Source: Hymenobacter sp. GOD-10R (lineage in GTDB: Bacteria; Bacteroidota; Bacteroidia; Cytophagales; Hymenobacteraceae). Taken from it: a stretch of 64,000 nt of DNA. Below the pieces are notes generated by a model, which worked only from the letters and a program-made list of their open reading frames with translations, made no database searches and had not been told where the DNA came from. Below, piece after piece: positions 1 through 8,677 of this stretch. Position 1 is the stretch's first letter, and the number at the start of each line of letters is the position of its first letter. The stretch lies in the NCBI RefSeq assembly GCF_035609205.1, contig NZ_CP141184.1, positions 3,252,501-3,316,500 of the forward strand. The letters run 5' to 3'. The position numbers and the translations under genes were made by a program.

Positions 1-198
1 CGCTGTGCTACCTGCCGCAATGAGCTGAGAAGTTACCTGTAGATCAGCGCCTAGACCGGCCAAATCACGCCCCGCCACACGCACCGCCACCACATGCGTC
101 TTGACCGGGGCAGGGTCAGGCTTATCGTTGTCGCCGCAGTTCAGTAAAGGCAGCAAAGACATAGCTAATAGATAGCGAAGCGGAGCAATTAGTTTCAT
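1..198 (-). CDS. putative lipoprotein, 3' end cut by window edge
   Basis: The first 66 codons of a minus-strand gene are present and its end lies outside the window. The translation starts MKLIAPLRYLLAMSLLPLLN and reaches a cysteine at residue 21 (LLNC-G). That is a short basic start, a hydrophobic core and a lipobox, so a lipoprotein signal peptide is likely. The following residues are polar (DNDKPDPAP), as is usual just after lipidation in Bacteroidota. No domain can be recognised in the visible part. The frame stays open to base 1. Confidence 0.6.
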   Translation of the reverse strand, partial: MKLIAPLRYLLAMSLLPLLNCGDNDKPDPAPVKTHVVAVRVAGRDLAGLGADLQVTSQLIAAGSTA

Positions 199-535
199 AC
201 GGCTAAGATGCGGAGAAACCGTGAATCTTGGACGTGACCGGCATAGACTGGCTGGCCCCGATAGCAAAACGCAAGCTTCACTAAAGCATGACACTGCCAG
301 CACATTAGCGTAACCTAGGCTGCTGAAATTTGTGCTAAAACAGCCTTCTGTTATGAACAACTCAACGCAAACTACCCGCCGGCACTGGCTCATCCGGCTG
401 GCCGCGCTCATCCGCCCACAAGCGGAGACCAAGACGCATACGACGTCTGCGGCCATGCTTTTCATCTAAAACAGCAGGGCTTCTTTAGGCGCCAGACTGG
501 ATTATAGTAAACCGGCAAACTGGCGCCCGCGCCAC
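199..535. other. intergenic stretch, no firm gene
   Basis: About 340 bases lie between two genes on the minus strand. It must hold the promoter of the truncated lipoprotein gene, but I cannot place one with confidence. The only coding candidate is the 38-codon plus-strand frame listed separately. No repeat or terminator hairpin was seen. Confidence 0.5.
353..469 (+). CDS. possible small basic peptide, 38 aa
   Basis: An ATG-to-TAA frame of 38 codons reads MNNSTQTTRRHWLIRLAALI and continues with a polar threonine-rich stretch ending AAMLFI. The middle is amphipathic and basic (RRHWLIRLAALIR). It lies alone between two minus-strand genes and no homologue is recognised. It may be chance; nothing besides the clean start, stop and composition supports it. 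Confidence 0.2.
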   Translation: MNNSTQTTRRHWLIRLAALIRPQAETKTHTTSAAMLFI

Positions 536-2272
536 TTAATAGCGGTTGAGCAGGCGCCGGGTGCGCTCGGGCAAGTCGTAGGCATCCAGGATGATGAAGC
601 CGTCCAGTGCGTTGGTGAAAGCCGGATCTAGGTTGAAGCCCACAAAGCGGGCGTTCTGCTGCATGTAATGGCGCAACAACACGGGTACACCCATGCCGCC
701 GGGCTCCAGGCTAGCTACCAACTTGTTGAGGGCTTGCACATCATCGAGGCCGGTTTGCAGGACTGCTGCGGGCTCCTGCTTATCCAGTGGCCGGTAGCGG
801 AACTGCTTGCGGGGCCGCACGTACGCCGCCATTTCGGCGTCGAAACAATGCCGGCGAATAAAGTCGATCATGACGGCCTTCGATAATGGCTGAAAGCGGC
901 TGCTGATGCTCACCGGGCCAATCAGGTACCGGTATTCTGGGTGGGCACTCAGGTACAGGGCAATGCCTTTCCACAACAAGGTCAGGGGTAGGGGCTGCCG
1001 CTGGTACTCTGCCCGAACAAAGGAACGACCTAGCTCCAGCGACTGGCGCAACAGCGGGCACAGTGCTCGTTTCATTTTGAACAGCGAGTGCAGGTAAAAG
1101 CCTCGCCGGCCGTGCTGCCGCAGGATGCTCCGCCCGTGTCCAAGGCGGTAAGCGCCCACCACGCAGCGCTGCTGACGGTCGTAGAGAAACAAGTGGCGAT
1201 AGTAGGCGTCGTACGCATCTAGGTCGCACGGCTGCTGGGTGCCTTCGCCCTCGCCGCGAAAGGTGAGCTCGCGCAGCCTACTAATCTCACGCAGCACGTT
1301 CGGAATTTCCTTACTCTTGGCTACGTAAACCTCCCAGCGATGGTGCTGAAGCAGGAGCCGACCGGGGCGGAGGGCGGCTAGGTCGGCCTCCACTAAGACA
1401 GGAGTGGTTTCGGCAATGACCGGTGGGGCGAGCGGTGGGTGCACGCCGGGATCATTCCGCGGGGTGCCGCCACTGAGGGCGTGCACACGGGCCCGCAGAT
1501 ACGTCAGGCGCTCGGCGGCCGACAGGCCGCATAGCTCGGCCGCGGCTACGGCCGTGCCGATGCGTACCTGCACGCTGGTGCCGCGCTTGTTAAGCAGCTC
1601 GGCCGGCAGACGGGCCGTGCGCAGGAAGCTATGCAGCAATCCTAGCCAGCTAAAAGAGGTGCTGTTTTGCCCACTAATCCAGACGGGCACCACGGGCAGG
1701 CGCGTTGCGGTGAGCAGGCGCCCGGCGGTAGGGTGCCACACCGACTCGGTTACGCCCTGAAACAGGCCGGGACGGTGGGCGACTTCCCCCGCTGGGAACA
1801 GTAGCAGCGGAATATCATTGTGCAGAAAGCGCAGTAAGCGCCGCAGTCCTGGTACGTTGCGGCCAGGCGTTGGTGCATCGGGCTGCACCAGGACGAACTG
1901 CGCTCCTAATTGGGGCAGCAAGGGGGCCAAAAGCTCGTTGACCGCCACCCGCAAGTCGGGGCGTGCCTGGCCGAGGACGTGCAGGAGCACCAGGCCGTCG
2001 AGCAGACCGCACGGGTGATTGGCCAGGGCCACGAAGGCGCCCGCGGTGGGCAGGCGGCGCAGCTCGGCGGTGTTGTATTGAACGCAGATAGCTAGCTTAT
2101 CGAGAATAGCCGCCACAAACTCTAGCCCCGTGAGGTGCTGCGCTTGGGCGTAGAGCTGGTGCAACTCCCGCAGGTGAGCAAAGTGCTGTAGCGCAGACCG
2201 CAACGGCCCCGCAGAAAGCGCCAAAGAAGAAGGAAGGGATAAATCAAATTCAGCTAGCTGACTCATAAGCAT
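536..2272 (-). CDS. bifunctional acyltransferase, OlsF/GlsF-like aminolipid synthase
   Basis: A 578-residue fusion. The N-terminal part is a PlsC-type O-acyltransferase, with NHPCGLLDG at 85-93 (catalytic His86 and Asp92) and FPAGE at 159-163. From about residue 290 onward there is a GNAT-type N-acyltransferase of the OlsB/hemolysin-like family, with RLRELTFRGEGEGT and VVGAYRLG. In OlsF of Serratia and related Bacteroidota enzymes, this order makes ornithine or glycine lipids: the C-terminal domain N-acylates the amino acid with a 3-hydroxy fatty acid and the N-terminal domain adds the second acyl chain. It probably acts at the inner membrane face. The amino-acid substrate cannot be read from sequence. 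The start could also be Met3. It is divergent from the next gene, 102 bp away. Confidence 0.75.
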   Translation of the reverse strand: MLMSQLAEFDLSLPSSLALSAGPLRSALQHFAHLRELHQLYAQAQHLTGLEFVAAILDKLAICVQYNTAELRRLPTAGAFVALANHPCGLLDGLVLLHVLGQARPDLRVAVNELLAPLLPQLGAQFVLVQPDAPTPGRNVPGLRRLLRFLHNDIPLLLFPAGEVAHRPGLFQGVTESVWHPTAGRLLTATRLPVVPVWISGQNSTSFSWLGLLHSFLRTARLPAELLNKRGTSVQVRIGTAVAAAELCGLSAAERLTYLRARVHALSGGTPRNDPGVHPPLAPPVIAETTPVLVEADLAALRPGRLLLQHHRWEVYVAKSKEIPNVLREISRLRELTFRGEGEGTQQPCDLDAYDAYYRHLFLYDRQQRCVVGAYRLGHGRSILRQHGRRGFYLHSLFKMKRALCPLLRQSLELGRSFVRAEYQRQPLPLTLLWKGIALYLSAHPEYRYLIGPVSISSRFQPLSKAVMIDFIRRHCFDAEMAAYVRPRKQFRYRPLDKQEPAAVLQTGLDDVQALNKLVASLEPGGMGVPVLLRHYMQQNARFVGFNLDPAFTNALDGFIILDAYDLPERTRRLLNRY

Positions 2273-2374
2273 AACCTAGAAAGACACGTAGCCAAACATC
2301 CTCATCGAATATTACTTCATGATGATCCGGTTGTTATAAAATAGTGTATCGTTGCGGGCTAAACGTTTTTACAC

Positions 2375-3823
2375 ATGCCGCATTACCGTAGTATTCTCGC
2401 CGGTGCCCTGGTGCTACTCGGGGCTAGCTTCCACGCGCACACGCCGGGGCAGGCCCAAGCAGCGCCCTACGATCTGGTCATTAGCCACGCCAACTTGGTG
2501 GATGTCGTGTCGGGCAGCGTGCGCCCCGATCAGGTCGTGGCCATTCGCGGCGACGTGATTCGAGTGGTGGAGAAGGCCAGTGCGAAAAAGTACGTGGCCA
2601 AGCGCTACCTCGACGCCAAGGGCAAGTTTCTGATGCCCGGCCTGTGGGATATGCACGTGCACTTCCGGGGTGGCGACAGTTTGGTGCAGGCCAACCAGAA
2701 CCTGCTGCCGCTGTACCTAGCGCACGGCATCACGACGGTGCGCGACGCGGGCGGCGACATGACGCCCTCGGTTTTCCGTTGGCGGCGCCAAATGCAGGCG
2801 GGCACGCTGGCTGGGCCGCGCATCTTCACGTCCGGCCCCAAAATCGACGGGCCTCAGGCCTACTGGCCGGGTTCGTTGGAGGTAGAAACTCCCGCCCAGA
2901 TTGCCAAAGCCCTCGATTCATTGCAGTCCATAAAAGTGGATTACGTCAAGATTTACGACAGCAAAATATCGGGTGAGGCGTACCTGAACGTTATTGCCGC
3001 CGCCGAAAAGCGCGGGATGAAAACTACGGGTCACATGCCGTATTCCGTGAAGCTAGGTGACGCCGTGGAGCGGGGGCTGGATGCCACCGAACACCTGTAC
3101 TACGTGTTCAAGGCGTGCTCTGGCAAAGAAGACAGTCTCACCACTCTGGTTAAGAAAAGCCTGACAACGAGCAAGCCCCTGGGGCTGTTTGCCATGCTGC
3201 CTGCCGTGGAAGCCACCTACGACCCCGCCGCGGCGAATCGCATCTTCAAGCTGATGGTCGCCCATAAAACGGCCGCGGTGCCCACCCTGTTCATTGGCAA
3301 GACGCTGGCCGATCTGCCCGACACCGACCACTCGCGCGACACGATGCTAGCCTATATTGACCCTAAAATCCAGGCTACGTACACGCGCCGCCTCAGCAGC
3401 GCCAAGGGACAATCGGCGGAAGCCAATCAGTTTCGCAAGAAGCTAGAAACCCGCTTTATGAGCTTGGTGCCGAAAATGCAAGCCGCCGGCGTAGTCGTGC
3501 TGGCGGGCTCCGATAGTGGGGCGTTTAACTCGTTTACGTATCCGGGCGCTTCGCTGGTAGGCGAGGTGGAAATGCTAGTGCAGGCTGGCCTCACGCCGGC
3601 CCAAGCACTGCGGGCCGCCACTATCAACGGGGCTAGGTTTATGGGCGTGGAGGGCACGGCGGGCACGATTGGGGTCGGCAAAAATGCTGATCTGGTACTG
3701 CTGGAACGAAACCCGCTTACCGACATTCACCACATCCGCACCATCAATACAGTGGTGTCCCGTGGCAAGCCGTATTCGCGCCAGGACTTGGCCGCCATGC
3801 TACAAGCTATCAAGCATAAGTAA
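2375..3823 (+). CDS. secreted amidohydrolase-family protein
   Basis: 482 residues with an N-terminal signal peptide (hydrophobic 7-20, cleavage probably near AQA at 27-29). Metal-dependent amidohydrolase features are in order: WDMHVHF with the HxH pair at His94/His96, a central VDYVKIYD that supplies the bridging lysine, downstream histidines in TTGHMPY and ATEHLYYV, and GSDSG, the late metal-binding Asp, near 377-381. The end GKNADLVLLERNPL is the usual C-terminal beta-sandwich. It belongs to the imidazolonepropionase-like group often annotated as periplasmic peptidase or prolidase-like. The substrate is not predictable. It converges on the next gene with a 12 bp gap. Confidence 0.85.
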   Translation: MPHYRSILAGALVLLGASFHAHTPGQAQAAPYDLVISHANLVDVVSGSVRPDQVVAIRGDVIRVVEKASAKKYVAKRYLDAKGKFLMPGLWDMHVHFRGGDSLVQANQNLLPLYLAHGITTVRDAGGDMTPSVFRWRRQMQAGTLAGPRIFTSGPKIDGPQAYWPGSLEVETPAQIAKALDSLQSIKVDYVKIYDSKISGEAYLNVIAAAEKRGMKTTGHMPYSVKLGDAVERGLDATEHLYYVFKACSGKEDSLTTLVKKSLTTSKPLGLFAMLPAVEATYDPAAANRIFKLMVAHKTAAVPTLFIGKTLADLPDTDHSRDTMLAYIDPKIQATYTRRLSSAKGQSAEANQFRKKLETRFMSLVPKMQAAGVVVLAGSDSGAFNSFTYPGASLVGEVEMLVQAGLTPAQALRAATINGARFMGVEGTAGTIGVGKNADLVLLERNPLTDIHHIRTINTVVSRGKPYSRQDLAAMLQAIKHK

Positions 3824-3835
3824 GCCTAGCTTGCC

Positions 3836-4897
3836 CTAGCCTCCTTGGGTGTAGAAGTCACGCCGCAACTGAACGAGCAACGCCTCGGCGGCTGCGCGGT
3901 CGGGGGCCTCTGGTAAGTTGGAGCTGGCAAACGCCGCCTCAACTTGCCCGACGAGGGCTTCTGCCTTGCTCACTAGTTCGTCGTATTCGAACTCGCCGCG
4001 GCGAATCTGGAGCAGAAACTCCCGGTCGGGGCGGCGGACGTGGAGCTGACCGGTAGTGGCGATTTCCAGGGCCGTGTGCAGGAGTCGGAACACGTGCAGC
4101 ATGTTTTTGGCGTCGTAGTTCTTGCCGTGTTGCACCGTGTTCTGGTAGCGTTCGGCGTTGCGCTTGCCTACCCAATCCCAATACTCGCGGTAGACGCGGC
4201 AGTAAGTGCTGTAACCATTGCGGTTAAATGACAGGTAGGCCACGGGTTCTGCGCCCTTGGGCACGGCCGAAAGCTGCACATCCTGCGATGTTTCGGGGTC
4301 GCGCACGAGGCCACGGTACCCTAGCTCGCCGGGGTTTAAAGGGTCCACGAACAAAGCGTAGAGGTCGGTTAGGTGAGGCACATTGGCCAGGCCGCACTGG
4401 GAAGCTAGGTAGCCCTGGCGTGCCAGCCACTTGGCCACGGGCTGCGCCCCAGCCCCAACGGTCACGTAGCAAAAGTCCAGCACCGATTTGCGGGCCGGGG
4501 GCTCCGGATTATTGATCTTCTTATTCAAGCCTTTGGCCTTACGGATTTGTGCTACAGCGTACTCCGCAAAGGTGTGGCGGCAGAGTTTGGAGAGAAACTG
4601 CTCGGGCCGGAGCCGCGCAAACAACGGATGGTGGTAGCGCACGCAGTCGGCCGGCGACGCTAGGATTTCCAGGGCTGTGGGGTTGTTCTTGAGCAGCAAT
4701 TCTACGAAGCGCCGCAACTCATAATACACCTCGTCGTTGGTCGCATTGGCAATCTGCGGCACGTAGTCGAGACCGAAAAACTCTTGTTCCGGCAGCACGA
4801 ATACGCCCTTCAGGTCTGTATCAGAGTGAGGCAGATCGGTGCCGTAGGCGCGGCTGCCGCTAACGGCTTCGAAGAGAAGGTTGGCTTTATCAAGCAT
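3836..4897 (-). CDS. COG3541-type nucleotidyltransferase (first of a tandem pair)
   Basis: 353 residues. The start holds the polymerase-beta nucleotidyltransferase signature GSRAYG at 14-19, followed by Asp26 and Asp28 in HSDTDLKG, which supply the metal-binding acidic pair. The rest is helical and conserved in COG3541 proteins (YcgL-like). Family members are predicted, not proven, to add nucleotides to an RNA or protein target, and are often found near RNA-repair genes in Bacteroidota and Actinobacteria. A second, shorter member follows in the same orientation at 4995-5783, upstream in transcription. The two share the signature but little else by eye, so they are old paralogues rather than a recent duplication. 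Confidence 0.75.
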   Translation of the reverse strand: MLDKANLLFEAVSGSRAYGTDLPHSDTDLKGVFVLPEQEFFGLDYVPQIANATNDEVYYELRRFVELLLKNNPTALEILASPADCVRYHHPLFARLRPEQFLSKLCRHTFAEYAVAQIRKAKGLNKKINNPEPPARKSVLDFCYVTVGAGAQPVAKWLARQGYLASQCGLANVPHLTDLYALFVDPLNPGELGYRGLVRDPETSQDVQLSAVPKGAEPVAYLSFNRNGYSTYCRVYREYWDWVGKRNAERYQNTVQHGKNYDAKNMLHVFRLLHTALEIATTGQLHVRRPDREFLLQIRRGEFEYDELVSKAEALVGQVEAAFASSNLPEAPDRAAAEALLVQLRRDFYTQGG

Positions 4898-4956
4898 AAG
4901 AACGAATGTAGCGCTAAGCGAAGGAAGGAGTCAACGCTTCATTTCGCGTTGAACGG

Positions 4957-4990
4957 TCTGTAGCGTGAAGCTCCCGCTTGGCGCTACAAC
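4957..4990. repeat. degenerate copy of the GTAGCGCGAAGC palindromic repeat
   Basis: The bases CTGTAGCGTGAAGCTCCCGC followed by TTGGCGCTAC resemble the arms of the repeat at 52874-52975 and the single arm at 55692. It lies in the gap between the two nucleotidyltransferase genes. It is a short imperfect inverted repeat, probably a decayed member of a dispersed intergenic family. Confidence 0.5.
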
Positions 4991-4994
4991 GCCC

Positions 4995-5783
4995 TTACTG
5001 CGCAAAGGAAGCTCCCAATAATTGCCGAAAGAGCTCGTCCAGGGCAGGCGTAGGATCCGGTTGCGACTCAACGGGCAGCGTGTTGCGCGCCGCTGAGCTA
5101 GCTTCGTACTCCTGGCGCAGAAAGGCAACCAGCTCCTCTGGCCTAGGCACAACAGTCTTTTCGTCAGCCACTGCTTTCTGCGCTAAAAGGACGTCTACCA
5201 GGCCGTTCAACTCTGCCGGAAGTAACGTGCGTAGCTCTTTAAACTCCATTGGCGGCACGGTGCGGTGCTCCCGAATCCAGCGCGCCGCCAAGGCCGAGCG
5301 CAACGCGTAAAAAAGCTTTTTGAGCCGCACCTGCTCCGGCAGCAACTCATCTTCTACGCCGCGCCGCACCAGACCTAGGTAATGGTGCAGCGCCGCGCGC
5401 GGGTTGAAGGTCGTCGGCAGCAAAGGCCGTAGCTGCGCCCGAAAATCGAGGGCCTCGTGGTAAATGATGGGAGATTGTAGCCACTCCAGCAGCGCCGCAT
5501 TCGAGTTGCGCAGCAGCTTCAGGGCCTTGCGCAACTCCCAGCCACCTAGGTCGAGCTCGTTGTCGACGGGGAAGCTGAGCGTATCGGGCCCCTCGTCGAG
5601 AGCTAGGTACCAAGCAGGCTGGTGCACGTAGAGGAAGCGCACGTCGTAGTCGGAATCCGGCGACGGAAAGCCCCACGCCCGGCTGCCCGATTCGCAGGCG
5701 TACAGGATGCGGATCGGGTGGGTGGCTTCGAGGTGGGTAAGCGCAGCGTGGATGCGAGTGAGCATAGAAAGAAGGTGGGTCAC
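4995..5783 (-). CDS. COG3541-type nucleotidyltransferase (second of pair)
   Basis: 262 residues. The nucleotidyltransferase motif is GSRAWG at 33-38, followed by the acidic cluster DSDYD at 43-47 (Asp45 and Asp47 are the likely metal ligands) and the family-typical VRFLYV. Family length is about 250-270, so the gene is complete. Met7 is an alternative start. It is transcribed in the same direction as the 353-residue paralogue, with 97 bp between them holding a degenerate repeat, so a shared transcript is plausible. The biochemical role is unknown; RNA end modification is an inference from known gene neighbourhoods of this family. Confidence 0.75.
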   Translation of the reverse strand: MTHLLSMLTRIHAALTHLEATHPIRILYACESGSRAWGFPSPDSDYDVRFLYVHQPAWYLALDEGPDTLSFPVDNELDLGGWELRKALKLLRNSNAALLEWLQSPIIYHEALDFRAQLRPLLPTTFNPRAALHHYLGLVRRGVEDELLPEQVRLKKLFYALRSALAARWIREHRTVPPMEFKELRTLLPAELNGLVDVLLAQKAVADEKTVVPRPEELVAFLRQEYEASSAARNTLPVESQPDPTPALDELFRQLLGASFAQ

Positions 5784-5869
5784 ACAAAGAAAATAGCTTT
5801 CGAGAGCAGCTCAGCGCTACTTTCACCTGTATTTTACCTGTCCTACTACTTTCTTCCCCCTCAGAAACC

Positions 5870-6451
5870 ATGACCAAAGGACGCCTGGAAGCCTTCAGCG
5901 ATGGAGTGCTGGCGATTATTATCACCATTATGGTGCTGGAAATCAAGGTGCCGCACGGCGCCGACTTCACCGCCCTCAAGCCGCTAGTACCCGTGGCGCT
6001 CAGCTACATACTGAGCTTTGTCTACGTAGGTATTTACTGGAACAACCACCACATGATGCTCTCGACTATAGACCGAATCAGCGGTGGCATTATGTGGGCC
6101 AATTCGCACCTGCTCTTTTGGCTCTCGCTGACTCCTTTCGCCACTGGGTGGATGGGAGAAAACCATTTTGCGCCGGCTACCCTGGCCATGTATGGGTTGG
6201 TCTTGCTGATGTGCTCTATTGCCTACTGGATTTTGCAACGTCTTGTTATTCAAGCCAACGGGCCAGACTGCGTGCTGGCGTATGCCGTCGGCCGTGACGT
6301 AAAAGGCAAGCTTTCACCGGGGCTCTATAGCCTAGGCATTGCAGCTAGCTTCTGGCACCCGTGGGTGGCAGGCGCTTTCTACGTGGGCGTCGCGCTGATG
6401 TGGCTGGCACCCGACCGGCGCATTGAACGGGCAATGATTAAGCGGCACTAG
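5870..6451 (+). CDS. TMEM175/DUF1211-family membrane protein
   Basis: 193 residues with the family signature FSDGVLAIIIT at about 9-19, just inside the first membrane helix. Further hydrophobic segments lie around 38-58, 75-95, 105-125 and 155-180, giving about six helices. Bacterial TMEM175 homologues form potassium-permeable channels from one six-helix repeat per subunit, which fits this length. It is divergent from the nucleotidyltransferase gene, with an 86 bp gap. A bidirectional terminator follows. Confidence 0.85.
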   Translation: MTKGRLEAFSDGVLAIIITIMVLEIKVPHGADFTALKPLVPVALSYILSFVYVGIYWNNHHMMLSTIDRISGGIMWANSHLLFWLSLTPFATGWMGENHFAPATLAMYGLVLLMCSIAYWILQRLVIQANGPDCVLAYAVGRDVKGKLSPGLYSLGIAASFWHPWVAGAFYVGVALMWLAPDRRIERAMIKRH

Positions 6452-6482
6452 GTACACGAATAGGCCATCTTTCTACACAAGA

Positions 6483-6517
6483 AAAAACGCCCCCTGCAGA
6501 TGGCAGGAGGCGTTTTC
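6483..6517. terminator. bidirectional terminator
   Basis: AAAACGCCCCCTGC and GCAGGAGGCGTTTT form a GC-rich hairpin with A-tracts on one side and T-tracts on the other. It lies between the convergent TMEM175 gene and the small lipoprotein gene, so it can serve both strands. Confidence 0.85.
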
Positions 6518-6545
6518 TGTTAGTACAGCTTGGAGCTGTTGGGAT

Positions 6546-6770
6546 CTAGCGAACAACGGCGGTGTCGCCGGCTTCGGGAGCCATATCAGCGGCGGCGCTG
6601 TCGGTAGCGCTTTCTACGGCGTCGCCTGCTTTTTCAGTGGCGTTAGCAGCATCAGTAGCGGCGCTTTCGGCGGTGTTTTCAGCATTTTCCTGCGTCTTCT
6701 CGGAGCAAGAAGTTAGAGCTAAAGGAGCGAAAGCAGCAAGAATCACGAGCGATTTGAAAGAGAATTTCAT
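6546..6770 (-). CDS. small alanine-rich lipoprotein
   Basis: 74 residues. A signal sequence ends in the lipobox LTSC (Cys22), followed by a low-complexity stretch rich in Ala, Glu, Asp and Thr (repeated ATDAAN, ATEKAG and SATDSA motifs). The tail is acidic and probably helical or disordered. It resembles the short entericidin- or Lpp-like lipoproteins common in Hymenobacter, but no function is known. It stands alone between a terminator and a 190 bp gap. Confidence 0.75.
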   Translation of the reverse strand: MKFSFKSLVILAAFAPLALTSCSEKTQENAENTAESAATDAANATEKAGDAVESATDSAAADMAPEAGDTAVVR

Positions 6771-6962
6771 GATAGGTAATTGATTGTTGGTGAATGGATC
6801 TGGCTTTTATACGCCTTTCCATAAAAGGTAACCCTGCTGTGCTGCTTAGCTACCTAGGTCCTAGGAGCCGTATACAGCTAGCAAAACCACGCAGGGCGTG
6901 GGCCTGCCCGTAGCTCCTTGCGCGTCAGTAGCTACGGGAGCCGGCGCGCCCCCAACATCGAT

Positions 6963-7457
6963 ATGCCTGATTGTTCGCTAAGTAAGTTGAGCGCTAGTGT
7001 CGTTTTGCTCGCCTGGGCGTTGCTGCTATCCGCCTGCTCCGATTTTCCCAAGGACCCCGCGAAAACGCTGAAGAAAGTAGAAAACGGAACACTGGTGGTG
7101 GGCTATTCCGAGAACCCACCGTGGGTTGTTCAGGGGAGTCCGGAGCCAACCGGTATCGAGCCCGCGCTGGTGAAAGCCTTTGCCCAAACGCTGCACGCCC
7201 GCGTGCAGTGGCGCAAGGGTACGGAACAAACGCTGTTTGAAGACCTGGAAAAGCGAAAGATAGATTTGCTGATAGCGGGCCTGACCGATGAGAGTCCGTG
7301 GAAAAACGAAAAAGCAGGTTTCACCCGCCCATTTGTTGAACACCGGAAAAAGAAACACGTTATGGCGACCATCCAAGGAGAAAATGCCTTCGTCGTGCGC
7401 CTAGAAGAGTTTCTATACCAGCGGGAAGCCGCTATAGCCCAGCGCACGCAGCCATGA
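6963..7457 (+). CDS. short solute-binding-protein-like lipoprotein (one lobe)
   Basis: The start is placed at the ATG at 6963, because MPDCSLSKL leads into a hydrophobic segment and the lipobox LLSAC; an upstream ATG at 6918 would spoil the signal peptide. The mature part resembles family-3 extracellular solute-binding proteins: GTLVVGYSENPPWV, then GIEPALVKAFA and KIDLLIAGLT, which is lobe 1. It then jumps to the terminal helix (GENAFVVRLEEFL). At about 164 residues it lacks the usual second lobe. Its stop codon overlaps the start of the CDF exporter gene (ATGA), so the two are translationally coupled. It may sense or present a ligand to the exporter instead of feeding an ABC importer, of which none is nearby. 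Confidence 0.7.
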   Translation: MPDCSLSKLSASVVLLAWALLLSACSDFPKDPAKTLKKVENGTLVVGYSENPPWVVQGSPEPTGIEPALVKAFAQTLHARVQWRKGTEQTLFEDLEKRKIDLLIAGLTDESPWKNEKAGFTRPFVEHRKKKHVMATIQGENAFVVRLEEFLYQREAAIAQRTQP

Positions 7458-8413
7458 AAAAGCTAGCCCAGTTTGAGTTTCCGCCCGAGTTGGTGCCGGA
7501 TTTTGAGAAGGCCAAGCGCCTGGAGTGGATTACCATTGCCTACTTCATCTCGTCGGCCCTGGTAATTTTTCTGGCCATGGGCAACTCGCAAACGATGAAA
7601 ACGGCCTGGTACGACGATGTATTGAGCCTCACGCCGCCCATTGCCTTTCAGGTGGCGTCGCGGGTGTTTATGAAAGCCCCCAACAAGCAGTTTCCCTACG
7701 GCTACCATCGTGTGGCCAACATTGCCTACTTGTGCAGCGCAGTAGCATTATTCGCCCTCGGCGCCTTTCTGGTGATTGATTCCACCCTGTCGTTGGTGAA
7801 AACGGAGCACCCCACCATTGGCACCGTCATCGTGGGTGGGCACCAGATCTGGCTAGGGTACCTGATGATTGCGGCCTTGCTGTGGAGCACGATACCGTCG
7901 GTGATCCTAGGTCGGAAAAAGTTGCCGCTGGCTAAGCACTTGCACGAGAAGAACTTGTACACCGATGCCGACATGAACAAAGCCGACTGGATGTCGGGGA
8001 TTGCCGCCATGCTGGGCATTGTGGGCATCGGGCTGGGCTGGTGGTGGGCCGACTCCGCGGCGGCGCTGCTGATTTCCGTTGATATCGTGCACGATGGCTT
8101 TACCAGCCTGAAACAAGCCGTGTTCGATCTAATGGACCAGATCCCCAAAACGGTAGCCACTGAGCAGCCTGATCCGCTGCTGGAGCAAGTGCGCGAAACG
8201 CTCGCAGGTCAATCTTGGGTAAAGGATTTCTCATTCCGAATGCGCGAATGCGGGCACATTTACCTAGGAGAGGGTTTTGTGGTGCCCGCTCAGGAAGAAA
8301 ATTTGATCCAGCATATTGCTAACACCGCCCAAACTATTGAACAGCTCAACTGGCGCATCCAAGAGTTCGTTATTACGCCCGTGCCGGAGCTGCCTGATGA
8401 TGAAAGCGCCTAG
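7454..8413 (+). CDS. cation diffusion facilitator (CDF) family transporter
   Basis: 319 residues. Helices begin with EWITIAYFISSALVIFLAMG at about 24-43. Acidic residues of the metal site lie in TAWYDDVLSL (helix 2) and DMNKADWMSG (helix 5), and the C-terminal cytoplasmic domain (about 220-319) is ferredoxin-like. CDF proteins export divalent metals such as zinc, cobalt or iron against protons. Its start overlaps the stop of the binding-protein-like lipoprotein by four bases, a strong sign of coordinated synthesis. Metal specificity cannot be told from the sequence. Confidence 0.85.
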   Translation: MKKLAQFEFPPELVPDFEKAKRLEWITIAYFISSALVIFLAMGNSQTMKTAWYDDVLSLTPPIAFQVASRVFMKAPNKQFPYGYHRVANIAYLCSAVALFALGAFLVIDSTLSLVKTEHPTIGTVIVGGHQIWLGYLMIAALLWSTIPSVILGRKKLPLAKHLHEKNLYTDADMNKADWMSGIAAMLGIVGIGLGWWWADSAAALLISVDIVHDGFTSLKQAVFDLMDQIPKTVATEQPDPLLEQVRETLAGQSWVKDFSFRMRECGHIYLGEGFVVPAQEENLIQHIANTAQTIEQLNWRIQEFVITPVPELPDDESA

Positions 8414-8677
8414 GTGGTAAGTACATTCTGGGTGACTTTGTACGGTAATGAAGCTGATACCTAGGTAGGCGCCGGGAGCTTGTAATTCGCCGATTGCTGG
8501 CTATGTAACTGTTTAGTGGAATGCTAGTTGTCTTGTAAAAATTAGGTAAGGAACATATCGATAGTACCCGGCCCCAACAGTAAAACTGTGTAGAGCCGGT
8601 AAAAACGCTGTAGTATTGGAGCACAACTTCTTCTCCATCTGTTGGCCCGAAACGGGATACGAAACGGCGATTTCCTT

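Noticed and set aside
4228..4515. Plus-strand 95-codon frame rich in Arg and Gly
   Set aside because: Antisense shadow of the COG3541 gene; composition reflects the high-GC complement.
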